Counted from the stretch's first letter, positions 36,039-45,291 are shown. The stretch: DNA of 64,000 nt from 3107 sp965216225 (GCA_965216225.1 CBDCFF010000023.1:1-64000), one strand, 5' to 3'. Numbers and translations are program-made. The notes: generated by a model not told the origin, from the letters alone.

Positions 36039-36665
36039 ATGCGCATTGCGGAATTCCTGATTCTCTATTTTCTGGCGCCGGTCGTCATGGCCGTCCTGCT
36101 GCCGCCGGAGATGTTGTTCCCGGCCCTTTTTGCGCTGAGCGCGGCGGGGATTTGTCTGCTGCACCTGACGCCCGGGTTCCGCTGGCGCGATCTGCTGCGG
36201 GGGCGCAGGGCAATCGGCCGGCAACCGGTCCTGATCACCGCTGCGGTCACGGCCGCCGCCGGGGTCACGATCATGTCTGTCTGGCATCCGCAGGCGCTGT
36301 TCGCGTTGCCCCGCGCACGGCCCGAACTGATGCTGATGATCGCGCTGCTGTATCCCGTCCTGTCGGTATTGCCGCAGGAACTGGTCTATCGCCCGCTTTA
36401 TTTCCGCCGCTACGGCCATCTGTTGCCGGGCGGTCCCCCCGGCCTGTTGCTGAATGCGGCGATATTTTCCTTCGCCCATCTGATGTACTGGAACTGGGTC
36501 GCCGCATTGATGACCTTTTTCGGCGGCCTGATATTCGCCTGGGCCTACGAGACGAGACGCAGCTTTCCGCTGGCGATGGTGCTGCATTCGGTCGCCGGGA
36601 TTCTGCTTTTCGCCATTGGCGTGGGCGTCTATTTCTACTCCGGCAACGTGATACGGCCGTTCTAG
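36039..36665 (+). CDS. CPBP-family intramembrane protease homologue
   Basis: 208 residues with about seven hydrophobic segments. The family's motif 1 (EExxxR) reads PQELVYRPLYFRR here, so the first catalytic Glu is Gln while the second Glu and an Arg remain. Motif 2 is present as FSFAHLMYWN and motif 3 as LHSVAG. CPBP proteins are intramembrane glutamic proteases or scaffolds, so activity is doubtful. The stop TAG is formed by the TA target duplication plus the first G of the adjoining IS5 element. The same TAG would be formed without the insertion, so the protein is not truncated. Confidence 0.85.
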   Translation: MRIAEFLILYFLAPVVMAVLLPPEMLFPALFALSAAGICLLHLTPGFRWRDLLRGRRAIGRQPVLITAAVTAAAGVTIMSVWHPQALFALPRARPELMLMIALLYPVLSVLPQELVYRPLYFRRYGHLLPGGPPGLLLNAAIFSFAHLMYWNWVAALMTFFGGLIFAWAYETRRSFPLAMVLHSVAGILLFAIGVGVYFYSGNVIRPF

Positions 36666-37506
36666 GGCCTGTTGAGATTCATCGTGAGTTGATGATAGCC
36701 GCGGCCAGATAGATCATGGAGGAGAAGCTCTGATCTGTTTTGCAGGCCCGCAACGCAATACGCTTGAATTCCTTGAGTTTCTGGAAGTAATTTTCGATCA
36801 GGTGTCGCCATTTGTAGCAGTGTTTGTCAAATTCCGGCGGAAACTTCCGGTTCGATCTGGGCGGAATGACTGGCACAATCCCCGACTTGTCCAGATTTTC
36901 GCGCAACCAGTCGGCATCAAACGCCCGATCCGCGAGGAGCATCTCGCACGAAACACCCTCGATCAACTCGGATGTTTCGCTCAAATCGTGGGCTTGCCCA
37001 GGCATCAGGCGGAAGGAGACAAGATTGCCAAGTGCATCTGTCAGAGCCAGGATTTTGGTGGTAATTCCACCGCGAGAGCGCCCTATAGCCTGGCTTTGAG
37101 CCCCCCTTTTGCGCCCTGCCCGTGGCGGTGGACCTTCACGATTGTGCCGTCAATCATGACATACTCCATGTCAGGGTCATTTGAGACAGTGTCAAATATC
37201 CGTTTGAAAACATCGGCTTTTACCCAATGGCGGAAACGTTTGTAAACGGTGTTCCAATTGCCAAAGCCGGATGGAAGATCACGCCAGGGCGCCCCGGTTC
37301 GAGCGATCCACAATACGGCTTCCAGAAAAAGACGGCTGTCACCGCCAGTGCGACCGGGATCGCGTTTCTTGCCAAAACAATGCGGTTCCATCAAAGCCCA
37401 TTGCGCGTCATTGATAACAAAACGCTCGCTCAACATTTCATTCTCCCTTTTGGAAAGAATGAATCAGATGTCAGCGCAAATGAAAACCCCGAATCTCAAC
37501 AGGCCC
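36665..37506 (-). mobile_element. IS5-family element D (different from copies A-C)
   Basis: 842 bp with 16-bp inverted ends GGGCCTGTTGAGATTC. TA lies on both sides (36663-36664 and 37507-37508); the right TA is shared with the next IS630. It is related in type to copies A-C but not in sequence. Confidence 0.92.
36679..37436 (-). CDS. IS5-family transposase D, two frames
   Basis: The first frame from ATG 37436 encodes FVINDAQWALMEPHCFGKKR, APWRDLPSGFGNWNTVYKRF and YVMIDGTIVKVHRHGQGAKG (first catalytic Asp), ending at 37083. The second frame, ending at 36679, carries LADRAFDADWLRENL and KWRHLIENYFQKLKEFKRIA with the last Glu. The run AAAAGGGGGG (minus strand, around 37104-37113) precedes the frame change and probably drives programmed frameshifting. 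Confidence 0.85.
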
Positions 37507-38674
37507 TAGTCCCCCGGAATTGTACTTTGTATCATTGACTGAGCGGGAATTGAGGAGGATGTTGCGATGGTGGGACGTTTGGCGGATGCAGTGGTTCTGA
37601 GCGAAGATGAGCGCCGTTTTCTCGAGGGTCAGGTTCGGCGTCCCAAAGCGGCACGTTCGCTGTCGGACCGATGCCGGATGATCCTGCTGTGCGCCGATGG
37701 ATTGGCGAGCAAGGAAGTGGCGGCCCGGCTTGGGGTGCATGAACACACAGTCGGCAAATGGCGCAGACGTTTTGTGCGATGCCGGATTGAAGGTCTCACC
37801 GACGAATACCGCTCCGGTCGCCCGCGCACCGTGTCGGACGATCAGGTGACTGCGGTGATTGAGCGCACGCTGAACACGACCCCGAGGGATGCGACCCATT
37901 GGTCGCTCCGAAGCATGGCAGCCGCGACGGGACTGTCGCACACCACCATCCGGCGGATTTGGAACGCGTTCGGCCTGCAACCGCACCGAAGCGAGACATT
38001 CAAGCTCTCAACCGACCCGCTGTTCGTGGACAAGGTGCACGATATCGTCGGGCTGTACCTGTCACCGCCGAACAGGGCTGTCGTGTTGTGTGTTGACGAG
38101 AAATCGCAAATCCAGGCGCTGGATCGCGAACCGCCTGTGCTGCCAGTGGCGCCCGGCGTGGCCGAGCGGCGCACCCACACCTACATCCGACACGGCACGA
38201 CGTCGCTTTTTGCAGCACTGGATATCGCCACCGGCGCCGTGATCGGCAAATGCTGCAAGCGGCACCGCGCCACCGGGTTCCTCGACTTCCTCAAACAGAT
38301 CGACCGGCAGATGCCGGACGGGCCGGAGGTGCATATCGTCATGGACAATTACGCCACCCACAAAACCCCGAAGATCAAGGCCTGGCTGGCACGCCGCCCG
38401 CATTGGCATGTCCACTTCACACCGACCTCGGCCAGTTGGATCAATCAGGTGGAGCGTTGGTTTGCTGAACTGACGCGCAAGCAACTGCAGCGCGGCGTCC
38501 ATCGTTCAACGGCGGAACCGGAAGCCGATATCGCTGCATTTATCGAGGCCCATAACGAAAACCCCAAACCCTACAAATGGGTCAAACCCGCCGACCATAT
38601 CCTCGCCTCCGTCAAGCGGTTCTGCCAACGCGCCCAACAAAACTCATGTGCCGAACTTTAGATGCAGGTGACTA
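37507..38674 (+). mobile_element. IS630-family element, copy 2 (intact)
   Basis: The ends are TAGTCCCCCGGAATTG on the left and, read inward from the right, TAGTCACCTGCATCTA. TA at each end (37507-37508 and 38673-38674) is the canonical IS630/Tc1 target duplication. Each TA is shared with a neighbouring IS5 element. Confidence 0.9.
37567..38661 (+). CDS. IS630-family transposase
   Basis: 364 residues, complete. N-terminal helix-turn-helix domains (ASKEVAARLGVHEHTVGKW and GLSHTTIRRIWNAFGL) are followed by a DDE domain with VLCVDEKSQIQALDR, VHIVMDNYATHKTPK and the final acidic residue in SWINQVERWFAEL. Its sequence is nearly identical to the joined parts of copy 1. Confidence 0.95.
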   Translation: MVGRLADAVVLSEDERRFLEGQVRRPKAARSLSDRCRMILLCADGLASKEVAARLGVHEHTVGKWRRRFVRCRIEGLTDEYRSGRPRTVSDDQVTAVIERTLNTTPRDATHWSLRSMAAATGLSHTTIRRIWNAFGLQPHRSETFKLSTDPLFVDKVHDIVGLYLSPPNRAVVLCVDEKSQIQALDREPPVLPVAPGVAERRTHTYIRHGTTSLFAALDIATGAVIGKCCKRHRATGFLDFLKQIDRQMPDGPEVHIVMDNYATHKTPKIKAWLARRPHWHVHFTPTSASWINQVERWFAELTRKQLQRGVHRSTAEPEADIAAFIEAHNENPKPYKWVKPADHILASVKRFCQRAQQNSCAEL

Positions 38675-39507
38675 GGGTCAGGACTCATAGCCAGAATATG
38701 ACGGTTGCAGCGATGTATATGGCGGATTTGAATATATGTGCGCATCGGTCATAGCGCATCGCGATGCGCCTCCAATCCTTGAGTTTTGCGAACAGGTTTT
38801 CAACCTTGTGCCGCCTCTTGTACGTTTCGGCGCAGTGGGGGATGGTTTTGTTGCGGTTTTTCCTTGAAGGGATGCAAACCTCAATTTTCTGATCTTCAAT
38901 TATTTTTCGAACCTTTACGCTGTCGTAGCCCCGATCCGCGATCAGAACCCTGGCCGCAGGCAGGTTGGGCAGCAAAACATCCGCGCCCTTGAAGTCGCTA
39001 CGCTGACCCGCCGTCAGATGCAGCCTGACAGGGCGACCCGCACCGTCTCCAACGACATGCAGTTTCGTATTCAGTCCTCCCTTTGTACGCCCGATCAGGC
39101 GTGGCTCGGAGCCCCCTTTTTGAGACTGGACGCCGTGCGATGTGCTTTGAGATGGGTTGCGTCAATCATGAGGGTGTCGGCGTCCGGGCCAGAGGGGCTG
39201 GCCAATTCTTCGAAAATTCGTTCGAAAATACCTTTGCGGGACCAGCGCACAAACCGATTATAGAGCGTTTTGTGAGGGCCGTATTCGACAGGCGCATCGC
39301 GCCAGCGTAGACCGTTGCGAATAATGAAAATAATACCACTCAACACACGACGGTCATCGACCCGGGGCTTGCCATGGGGCTTGGGAAAGAAGGGCTCAAG
39401 GCGCGCTGTTTGTGCCTCCGTCAGCCAGAAAGGATCGCTCATGTCACTACTCCGTTTTGCAGAACTCTGATTCACACGTTCAAAACAAAGTCAATGGGTC
39501 CTGAGCC
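38675..39507 (-). mobile_element. IS5-family element, copy C
   Basis: 833 bp. The ends are GGGTCAGGACTCATAGCC and GGCTCAGGACCCATTGAC read inward. It is flanked by TA at 38673-38674 and 39508-39509. It has the same orientation and the same junction with IS630 as copy B in the first array. Confidence 0.92.
38685..39442 (-). CDS. IS5-family transposase, frameshifted, copy C
   Basis: The first frame starts at ATG 39442 (MSDPFWLTEAQ) and the second ends at 38685 (…AATVIFWL). The slippery AAAAAGGGGG run is at 39112-39121. Catalytic regions are as in copy A. Confidence 0.85.
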
Positions 39508-39666
39508 TAGCTGTCTGGCCCCGGCGTGGGGCGGGGCGGGGTGATGGCAAGGCGCGGCGGCGCTCCATTCCCGTTGCCCCCCGGAGAACTGCGATTTATC
39601 TGATTTCTGCGCCTTTCGGCAACTGTTAGAATAGCCCGCATCGGTAGCTCTCGGGAAGGGCGGATC

Positions 39667-40728
39667 ATGCAGCGCATCGTGGTTCTGGGATTGGGCAAGG
39701 TCGGCAGGCTGGCGGCAACGCTGCTGCATGAGGCCGGGTTTGAAACGACGGGCATCGACGTGACGCCGCCAGCGCGGGCGCTGCCATTCGATGTGAAGAA
39801 TGCGGATGTCACATCCGAGGCCGATCTGAAACCGGCCTTCGCGGCGAAAGATGCGGTGCTGTCCTGCCTGCCTTACCATCTGAACATCACTGTGGCGAAT
39901 GCCGCCCATGGCGCGGGCATTCACTATTTCGACCTGACCGAGGATGTGCCGACCACCAGGGCGATTCAGGAACTGGCCGGGACCGCCAGGGGTGTGATGG
40001 CGCCGCAATGCGGGTTGGCCCCCGGATTTGCGGGCATCGTGGGCGCCGACCTGATCGGCAGGTTCGACGAATGCCGGTCCTGCCGGATGCGGGTCGGGGC
40101 GCTGCCGCAGAACCCGACCGGGCTGATGGGCTATGCGTTCAACTGGTCGTCCGAGGGCGTGGTGAACGAATACCTGAACGATTGCGAGGTGATCGAGGAG
40201 GGTCGGCGCAAATGGGTCAGCCCCATGGAATGGCGCGAAACGCTTTATATCGACGGTGTGAAGCTGGAGGCGTTCACGACCTCCGGCGGGCTGGGAACCA
40301 TGTGTGACACATATCTGGGGAAGGTCGATAACATCGACTACAAGACAATGCGCTACCCCGGACACATGGAACTGATGAACTTCTTCTTTCACGAACTTCT
40401 GATGCGCGAACGGCGCGCGGAAGCGGGGCAGATTCTGGTCAATGCAAAGCCCCCGGTGTCGGACGACGTTGTTTATGTCCATGTCGCCGCCGAGGGCGTG
40501 ATCGACGGGCGGCTTTGCCGTCAGGAATTCGTCCGCGCCTATCGCCCGGTCGAGGTGGCGGGCGAACGCCGCACCGCGATTGCCTGGACCACCGCAGGCT
40601 CTGTCGTGGCAGTGATCGAGATGGTCGGGAACGGCGCCCTGCCCGGCCGGGGTTTCCTGAAACAGGAAGACATCCCGCTGCCGGCGTTTCTGAAGACACG
40701 GACGGGCGCGCTTTACGGTTCCGCATGA
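39667..40728 (+). CDS. Saccharopine dehydrogenase / lysine dehydrogenase-like protein
   Basis: 353 residues. The N-terminal Rossmann fold starts IVVLGLGKVGRLAATLLHEAG; the pattern continues with LSCLPYHLN, GIHYFDLTED and APQCGLAPGF, as in the saccharopine dehydrogenase NADP-binding family and the short single-domain lysine 6-dehydrogenase types. The next genes are an aminotransferase and a glutaryl-CoA dehydrogenase, which suggests lysine breakdown to glutaryl-CoA. The exact substrate is an inference. It is the first gene after the second IS array, with a 159-bp leader of its own. Confidence 0.75.
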   Translation: MQRIVVLGLGKVGRLAATLLHEAGFETTGIDVTPPARALPFDVKNADVTSEADLKPAFAAKDAVLSCLPYHLNITVANAAHGAGIHYFDLTEDVPTTRAIQELAGTARGVMAPQCGLAPGFAGIVGADLIGRFDECRSCRMRVGALPQNPTGLMGYAFNWSSEGVVNEYLNDCEVIEEGRRKWVSPMEWRETLYIDGVKLEAFTTSGGLGTMCDTYLGKVDNIDYKTMRYPGHMELMNFFFHELLMRERRAEAGQILVNAKPPVSDDVVYVHVAAEGVIDGRLCRQEFVRAYRPVEVAGERRTAIAWTTAGSVVAVIEMVGNGALPGRGFLKQEDIPLPAFLKTRTGALYGSA

Positions 40729-40802
40729 GAGCATACCGGATTATTGCTTTTCCCGACCCCGCGACACGGGCCGGGACTCCTGAAACAGGTGAGGTCACGC
40801 CG

Positions 40803-42008
40803 ATGACATCCGCTGCACCCTCTTTCCGCCGCTCCGAGCGGGCCGGCGGCCTGAAACTCTCGGAAATCGTCCGCATCTCCGAGGCCGCCCGCGCCCGAAG
40901 GCAGGCCGGGCACGATGTCCTGGGCTTTGGCGCGGGAGAGCCGGATTTTCCGACGCCGCCCCATGTGATCGACGCGGCGATGCAGGCGGCGCGGGACGGG
41001 CAGACAACCTATACGCCGACCGCCGGCATCCCGGCGCTGCGGCAGGCGGTGGCCGATCTGAACGGCTGCGGAATGGCCGGGGTCATCATCTCGACCGGCG
41101 CCAAACAGGTGCTGTGCAATGCTTTTCAGGCAACGCTCGATCCGGGGGATGAGGTGATCACGCCCGCCCCCTTCTGGACCAGCTATGGCGACATCATCCG
41201 GTTTTGCGGCGCGTCTGTGGTGGCGACGCCCTGCGGGGCGGAATCGGGCTTTCGGCTGACGCCCGCGCGGCTGAAGGCGGCAATCACGGACAGGACGCGC
41301 TGGCTGCTTCTGAACACGCCGTGCAACCCGTCGGGGGCGATGTATTCGGCGGGGGAACTGGCGGCGCTGGCCGGGGTGCTGCGCGCCCATCCGCATGTCT
41401 GGATCATCGCGGACGAGATTTACGAACACATCGCCCATGCGCCGTTTGCCTCGTTCCGCAAGGTCGCCCCGGATCTGGCGGGCCGGATGCTGATCGTGAA
41501 CGGCGTGTCGAAAGCCTATGCCATGACCGGCTGGCGGCTGGGTTGGGGGGTCGGTCCGGTGGCGCTGATCAGGACGATGACCGCCGTGCAGGGGCAATGC
41601 ACCTCTGGCGCGTCGTCGATCTCTCAGGCGGCGGCACTGGCCGCGTTGCTGGGTCCGCAGGATTTTCTGGCCGAACGCTGCGCGGCATTTGGCAAGCGCC
41701 GCGATTTCACGGTGGCTGCGCTGAATGCAATCCCCGGCATGTCCTGCCCGATGCCGGAGGGGGCGTTCTATGTGTTCCCGGATTGCTCTGGCTGTCTTGG
41801 CAAACGCGCGCCGGACGGGCGTATCGTAAAAACCGATGCCGATCTGTGCGATTATATCCTGTCCGAGGGCAATGTCGCCCTTGTCCCCGGGTGCGCCTTC
41901 GGCCTGCCCGGACATTTCCGCCTGTCATATGCCTGTGCGATGGAGGCTTTGAAGGAAGGCTGCAAACGCATCGCCGTAGCCACCGCGAAACTTGACCGCA
42001 AGACTTGA
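40803..42008 (+). CDS. Class I/II aminotransferase (aspartate-aminotransferase-like)
   Basis: 401 residues of PLP fold type I. Landmarks are FGAGEPDFPTPPHV, YTPTAGIPALRQAV, NTPCNPSGAMYS, IIADEIYEHI and the PLP lysine in VSKAYAMTGWRLGWG. The Arg that binds the substrate carboxylate is near the end in GHFRLSYA. By context it could act on a lysine-derived amino acid such as 2-aminoadipate, but aspartate/prephenate-type activity is equally possible. The start ATG 40803 gives the length of relatives. Confidence 0.85.
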   Translation: MTSAAPSFRRSERAGGLKLSEIVRISEAARARRQAGHDVLGFGAGEPDFPTPPHVIDAAMQAARDGQTTYTPTAGIPALRQAVADLNGCGMAGVIISTGAKQVLCNAFQATLDPGDEVITPAPFWTSYGDIIRFCGASVVATPCGAESGFRLTPARLKAAITDRTRWLLLNTPCNPSGAMYSAGELAALAGVLRAHPHVWIIADEIYEHIAHAPFASFRKVAPDLAGRMLIVNGVSKAYAMTGWRLGWGVGPVALIRTMTAVQGQCTSGASSISQAAALAALLGPQDFLAERCAAFGKRRDFTVAALNAIPGMSCPMPEGAFYVFPDCSGCLGKRAPDGRIVKTDADLCDYILSEGNVALVPGCAFGLPGHFRLSYACAMEALKEGCKRIAVATAKLDRKT

Positions 42009-42033
42009 CCGCCAGACTTGAAGGAGCCTGAAA

Positions 42034-43248
42034 ATGACCAGCAACCTTTCCCCGCAAAGCCGGCCCGGTCCGGGCGCGTTCACCTGGGACGACCCGTTCC
42101 GGCTGGACGAGCAACTGACCGGGGAGGAACGGCTGATCCGCGAGTCCGCCCGGGCTTACGCACAGAAAAAGCTGATGCCGCGCGTCATGGCGGCTTATGA
42201 GCGCGAAGAGACCGACCCCCGGATTTTCCGGGAGATGGGCGGGATGGGGTTGCTGGGCGTCACCATGCCCGAAGCCTGTGGCGGCATCGGGGCGGGCTAT
42301 GTAAGCTACGGCCTGATCGCGCGCGAGGTGGAGCGGGTGGACAGCGGCTATCGCTCGATGATGTCGGTGCAATCCTCACTCGTCATGTATCCGATTTATG
42401 CCTATGGCACTGAAGAACAGCGGAAAAGATACCTGCCCAGGCTCGCCGCCGGGGAATGGATCGGCTGTTTCGGCCTGACCGAACCGGATGCGGGCTCTGA
42501 CCCTGGAGGGATGAAAACCGTCGCCGTGAAGACCGGCGGCGGGTATCGGCTCGATGGCGCCAAGACGTGGATAACCAACGCGCCGATCGCCGATGTTTTC
42601 ATCGTCTGGGCAAAATCCGAGGCCCATGGCGGCAAGATCAGGGGATTCGTGCTGGAAAAGGGCCTGAACGGTCTGTCGGCGCCGAAGATCGGGAACAAAC
42701 TCTCGCTGCGCACCTCGATCACCGGCGAGATCGTGATGAAGGATGTCGAGGTGGGCGAAGAGGCCCTGCTGCCGGATGCCGAGGGGCTGAAAGCGCCTTT
42801 CGGCTGTCTGAACCGCGCCCGCTACGGGATAAGCTGGGGGGCTTTGGGCGCTGCCGAGTTCTGCTGGCACGCAGCACGGCAATACGGGCTGGACCGCAGG
42901 CAGTTCGGCAAACCGCTGGCCGGGACGCAACTGTTCCAGAAGAAACTGGCGGACATGCAGACGGAAATCGCTCTGGGTTTGCAGGGGGCGTTGCGGCTCG
43001 GGCGGCTGATGGACGAAGGCACTGCCGCGCCCGAGACGATCAGCCTGATGAAACGCAACAACTGTGGCAAGGCGCTGGACGTGGCCCGGAATGCCCGCGA
43101 CATGCTTGGCGGCAACGGCATATCGGGAGAGTTCCATGTGATCCGGCATATGGCCAATCTGGAGACGGTGAACACCTATGAAGGCACCCACGATGTCCAT
43201 GCGCTGATCCTGGGCCGCGCACAGACCGGATTGCAGGCGTTTTTCTGA
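42034..43248 (+). CDS. gcdH: Glutaryl-CoA dehydrogenase
   Basis: 404 residues of the acyl-CoA dehydrogenase family. The catalytic Glu lies in NTYEGTHDVH at about 383, in the GCDH position. FAD-binding motifs are CFGLTEPDAGSDPGGM and TWITNAP, and GNKLSLRTSITGEIVMKDVEV is typical of GCDH. The enzyme oxidises and decarboxylates glutaryl-CoA to crotonyl-CoA in lysine and tryptophan breakdown, passing electrons to ETF. It begins 25 bp after the aminotransferase. Confidence 0.93.
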   Translation: MTSNLSPQSRPGPGAFTWDDPFRLDEQLTGEERLIRESARAYAQKKLMPRVMAAYEREETDPRIFREMGGMGLLGVTMPEACGGIGAGYVSYGLIAREVERVDSGYRSMMSVQSSLVMYPIYAYGTEEQRKRYLPRLAAGEWIGCFGLTEPDAGSDPGGMKTVAVKTGGGYRLDGAKTWITNAPIADVFIVWAKSEAHGGKIRGFVLEKGLNGLSAPKIGNKLSLRTSITGEIVMKDVEVGEEALLPDAEGLKAPFGCLNRARYGISWGALGAAEFCWHAARQYGLDRRQFGKPLAGTQLFQKKLADMQTEIALGLQGALRLGRLMDEGTAAPETISLMKRNNCGKALDVARNARDMLGGNGISGEFHVIRHMANLETVNTYEGTHDVHALILGRAQTGLQAFF

Positions 43249-43363
43249 TTGCCGCTGACCCTGCTGACCCTGCTGACGGCGCGACGGGGGGCGGATTTTC
43301 CGCAGGCGTCCGGGCCTGATCCCGGCTATACCCGGCAGAAGCGAAACGGGATGGGCGAATCTC

Positions 43364-44512
43364 TTGGGCCGGCCGCGGATATATTTCGATCAGGGACCGG
43401 ACGGGCGGGCCTGCGTCTTTGCCGCAGCCAGACGCCTGATCGTGGCCGAAACGCCCGCCGGGGCGCCGGACGCGCTGGAAGCGGTTGCGCGCGCGCAGGC
43501 GGATGGGCACTGGATCGCGGGTTTCGCCAGCTATGAACTGGGCTATGTGCTGATGCCCGGACTTGGCGCGCTTCTGCATCCGGAGCGGGACACGCCGCTG
43601 CTTGCCTTCGGGGTGTTCGACGCGCCGGAGCATGGCCTGCCGGACGCTCCGGGCACGGGCACGGGCGCAGGCGCGGCGCGTTTGACTCACCCTGCCCCGC
43701 TGTGGGATCGCCTGACCCATATGGCGGCCTTTGACCGGCTCAGGGCTTATATCGGGGCGGGCGACGCCTATCAGGTGAACCTGACCTTTCCGATGCGGGC
43801 ACGGATGGAGGGAGCGGCTGACGCGCTCTATGCGCTGCTGACCGGACGGCAACCGGTCAGACACGGGGCCTTTGTGGATTTCGGCGCGGGTCCGCTGATC
43901 CTGTCGCGCTCTCCCGAACTGTTTTTTCGCACGGATGCCGATGGCGTCATCGAAGCCCTGCCGATGAAAGGCACCATCGCGCGGGGCCTGACCCCCGGCG
44001 AGGACGAGGCCCGCAGGTCATGGTTGCATGGCGACCCCAAGAACCGGGCCGAGAACCTGATGATCGTCGATCTTCTGCGCAACGACATTGGCATGATCTC
44101 CGAAACCGGTTCGGTAAGGGTGCCGGAGCTTTTCAGGGTGCAGACCTATGCGACCGTGCATCAGATGGTCAGCCGGGTGCAGGCGCGGCTGCGGCCCGGA
44201 ACCGGCCTGCCGGATATTCTGCGCGCGCTCTTTCCCTGCGGCTCTGTCACCGGGGCGCCGAAACACCGGGCGATGGAAATCATCCGGGAGCTGGAGCCCG
44301 ACCCGCGCGGCGTCTATTGCGGGGCGATCGGCTGGATGGCGCCGGACGGACGCTCTTCGTTCAACGTCGCGATCCGCACGCTCAGCCTGTTTGACAGTGG
44401 CCATGTCAGGCTGAACGTCGGCGGCGGCATCGTGTGGGATTCCACCGCACCGTCGGAATATGAAGAGGCTCTGCTGAAGGCGCGCCATGCGCGGTTGCCG
44501 CAGGATGCGTGA
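43364..44512 (+). CDS. pabB: Aminodeoxychorismate synthase component I
   Basis: 382 residues from TTG 43364; no in-frame ATG fits, so the start is less certain. It is a chorismate-utilising enzyme with IGAGDAYQVNLTF, FFRTDADGVIEALPMKGT, NMIVDLLRNDIG-type motif (LMIVDLLRNDIG), GSVTGAPKHRAM and NVGGGIVWDS. PabB with the glutaminase PabA makes 4-amino-4-deoxychorismate for folate. The N-terminal third is short compared with E. coli PabB. It overlaps pabC by 8 bases. No pabA lies nearby. Confidence 0.92.
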   Translation: MGRPRIYFDQGPDGRACVFAAARRLIVAETPAGAPDALEAVARAQADGHWIAGFASYELGYVLMPGLGALLHPERDTPLLAFGVFDAPEHGLPDAPGTGTGAGAARLTHPAPLWDRLTHMAAFDRLRAYIGAGDAYQVNLTFPMRARMEGAADALYALLTGRQPVRHGAFVDFGAGPLILSRSPELFFRTDADGVIEALPMKGTIARGLTPGEDEARRSWLHGDPKNRAENLMIVDLLRNDIGMISETGSVRVPELFRVQTYATVHQMVSRVQARLRPGTGLPDILRALFPCGSVTGAPKHRAMEIIRELEPDPRGVYCGAIGWMAPDGRSSFNVAIRTLSLFDSGHVRLNVGGGIVWDSTAPSEYEEALLKARHARLPQDA

Positions 44513-45185
44513 TACCTTTCGCATCATTGAAACCTTCGGCCGGCATCCGGGCGAAGGCGCGCGGCGGATCGAACGCCATCTGGCGCGGATGGAACGCACG
44601 GCGCGGGCATTGGGGATCCCATGGGATACGATGGCTGCCCTTGCGGCGATGGATGCGACAGAGGCCCTTGCGGATCAGCCCGCCGCCGCCGCCGCCGTGG
44701 GGAACGCCGATCATGCGTCAATCCTGCGCTGCCGCCTGACGCTGGATCGCAAGGGGCAATTCGATCTGACCACCGCGCCGCTGGACCCGACACCGCAGGA
44801 ATGGCGCGTCGGCGTCGCGCCGGATCGGGTGCGCTCCGACAATCAATGGCTGCGCGTGAAAACCACGAACAGGCCGCTTCATGACCGGACGCGCAGGGAA
44901 ATCCCGGCGGGAATTGATGAACTGTTGTTTCTGAATGAACGTGGCCATCTGTGCGAAGGCACGATCACCAGCCTGTTCGCGGATCTGGGCGAAGGGCTTG
45001 TGACCCCGCCCCTGACCGACGGCCTGCTGCCCGGCATCCTGCGCGAGACGATGCTGGAAAACCGCGAGGCGAAAGAGGCGCATCTGACGCCTGACGATCT
45101 TGCGGGCGCAAGCAGCGTCCATGTCGGCAACTCGCTGCACGGGCTGATCCGCGCCCGGCTTCATGCGGGCGGCAGCCGTTTCTGA
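44505..45185 (+). CDS. pabC: Aminodeoxychorismate lyase-like class IV aminotransferase
   Basis: 226 residues from ATG 44505, coupled to pabB. A fold-type IV PLP protein: RIIETFGRHPGEGARRIERHL at the start, a PLP lysine candidate in RVKTTNRPLHDRTR, ELLFLNERGHLCEGTITSLF and LTDGLLPGILRETML. It would release pyruvate from aminodeoxychorismate to give 4-aminobenzoate. It is shorter than the usual 270 residues, but the core motifs are present. Confidence 0.85.
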   Translation: MRDTFRIIETFGRHPGEGARRIERHLARMERTARALGIPWDTMAALAAMDATEALADQPAAAAAVGNADHASILRCRLTLDRKGQFDLTTAPLDPTPQEWRVGVAPDRVRSDNQWLRVKTTNRPLHDRTRREIPAGIDELLFLNERGHLCEGTITSLFADLGEGLVTPPLTDGLLPGILRETMLENREAKEAHLTPDDLAGASSVHVGNSLHGLIRARLHAGGSRF

Positions 45186-45255
45186 TTCCCGCATTCCCGT
45201 GCGAATGAAAATCCCGCAATCACCCATCGGCGCCGAACCCGCGCCCCGGACCATC

Positions 45256-45291
45256 CGCCGCCTGTTACGCCGCCTGTTACGCCGCCTGTTC
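45256..45291 (+). repeat. Three 12-bp tandem repeats overlapping the cfa stop codon
   Basis: The unit CGCCGCCTGTTA is repeated perfectly twice, and the third copy ends in C. The TTA of the middle unit is the cfa stop (TAA on the minus strand). In the third unit TTC replaces TTA, so the gene reads on through it. Confidence 0.85.
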
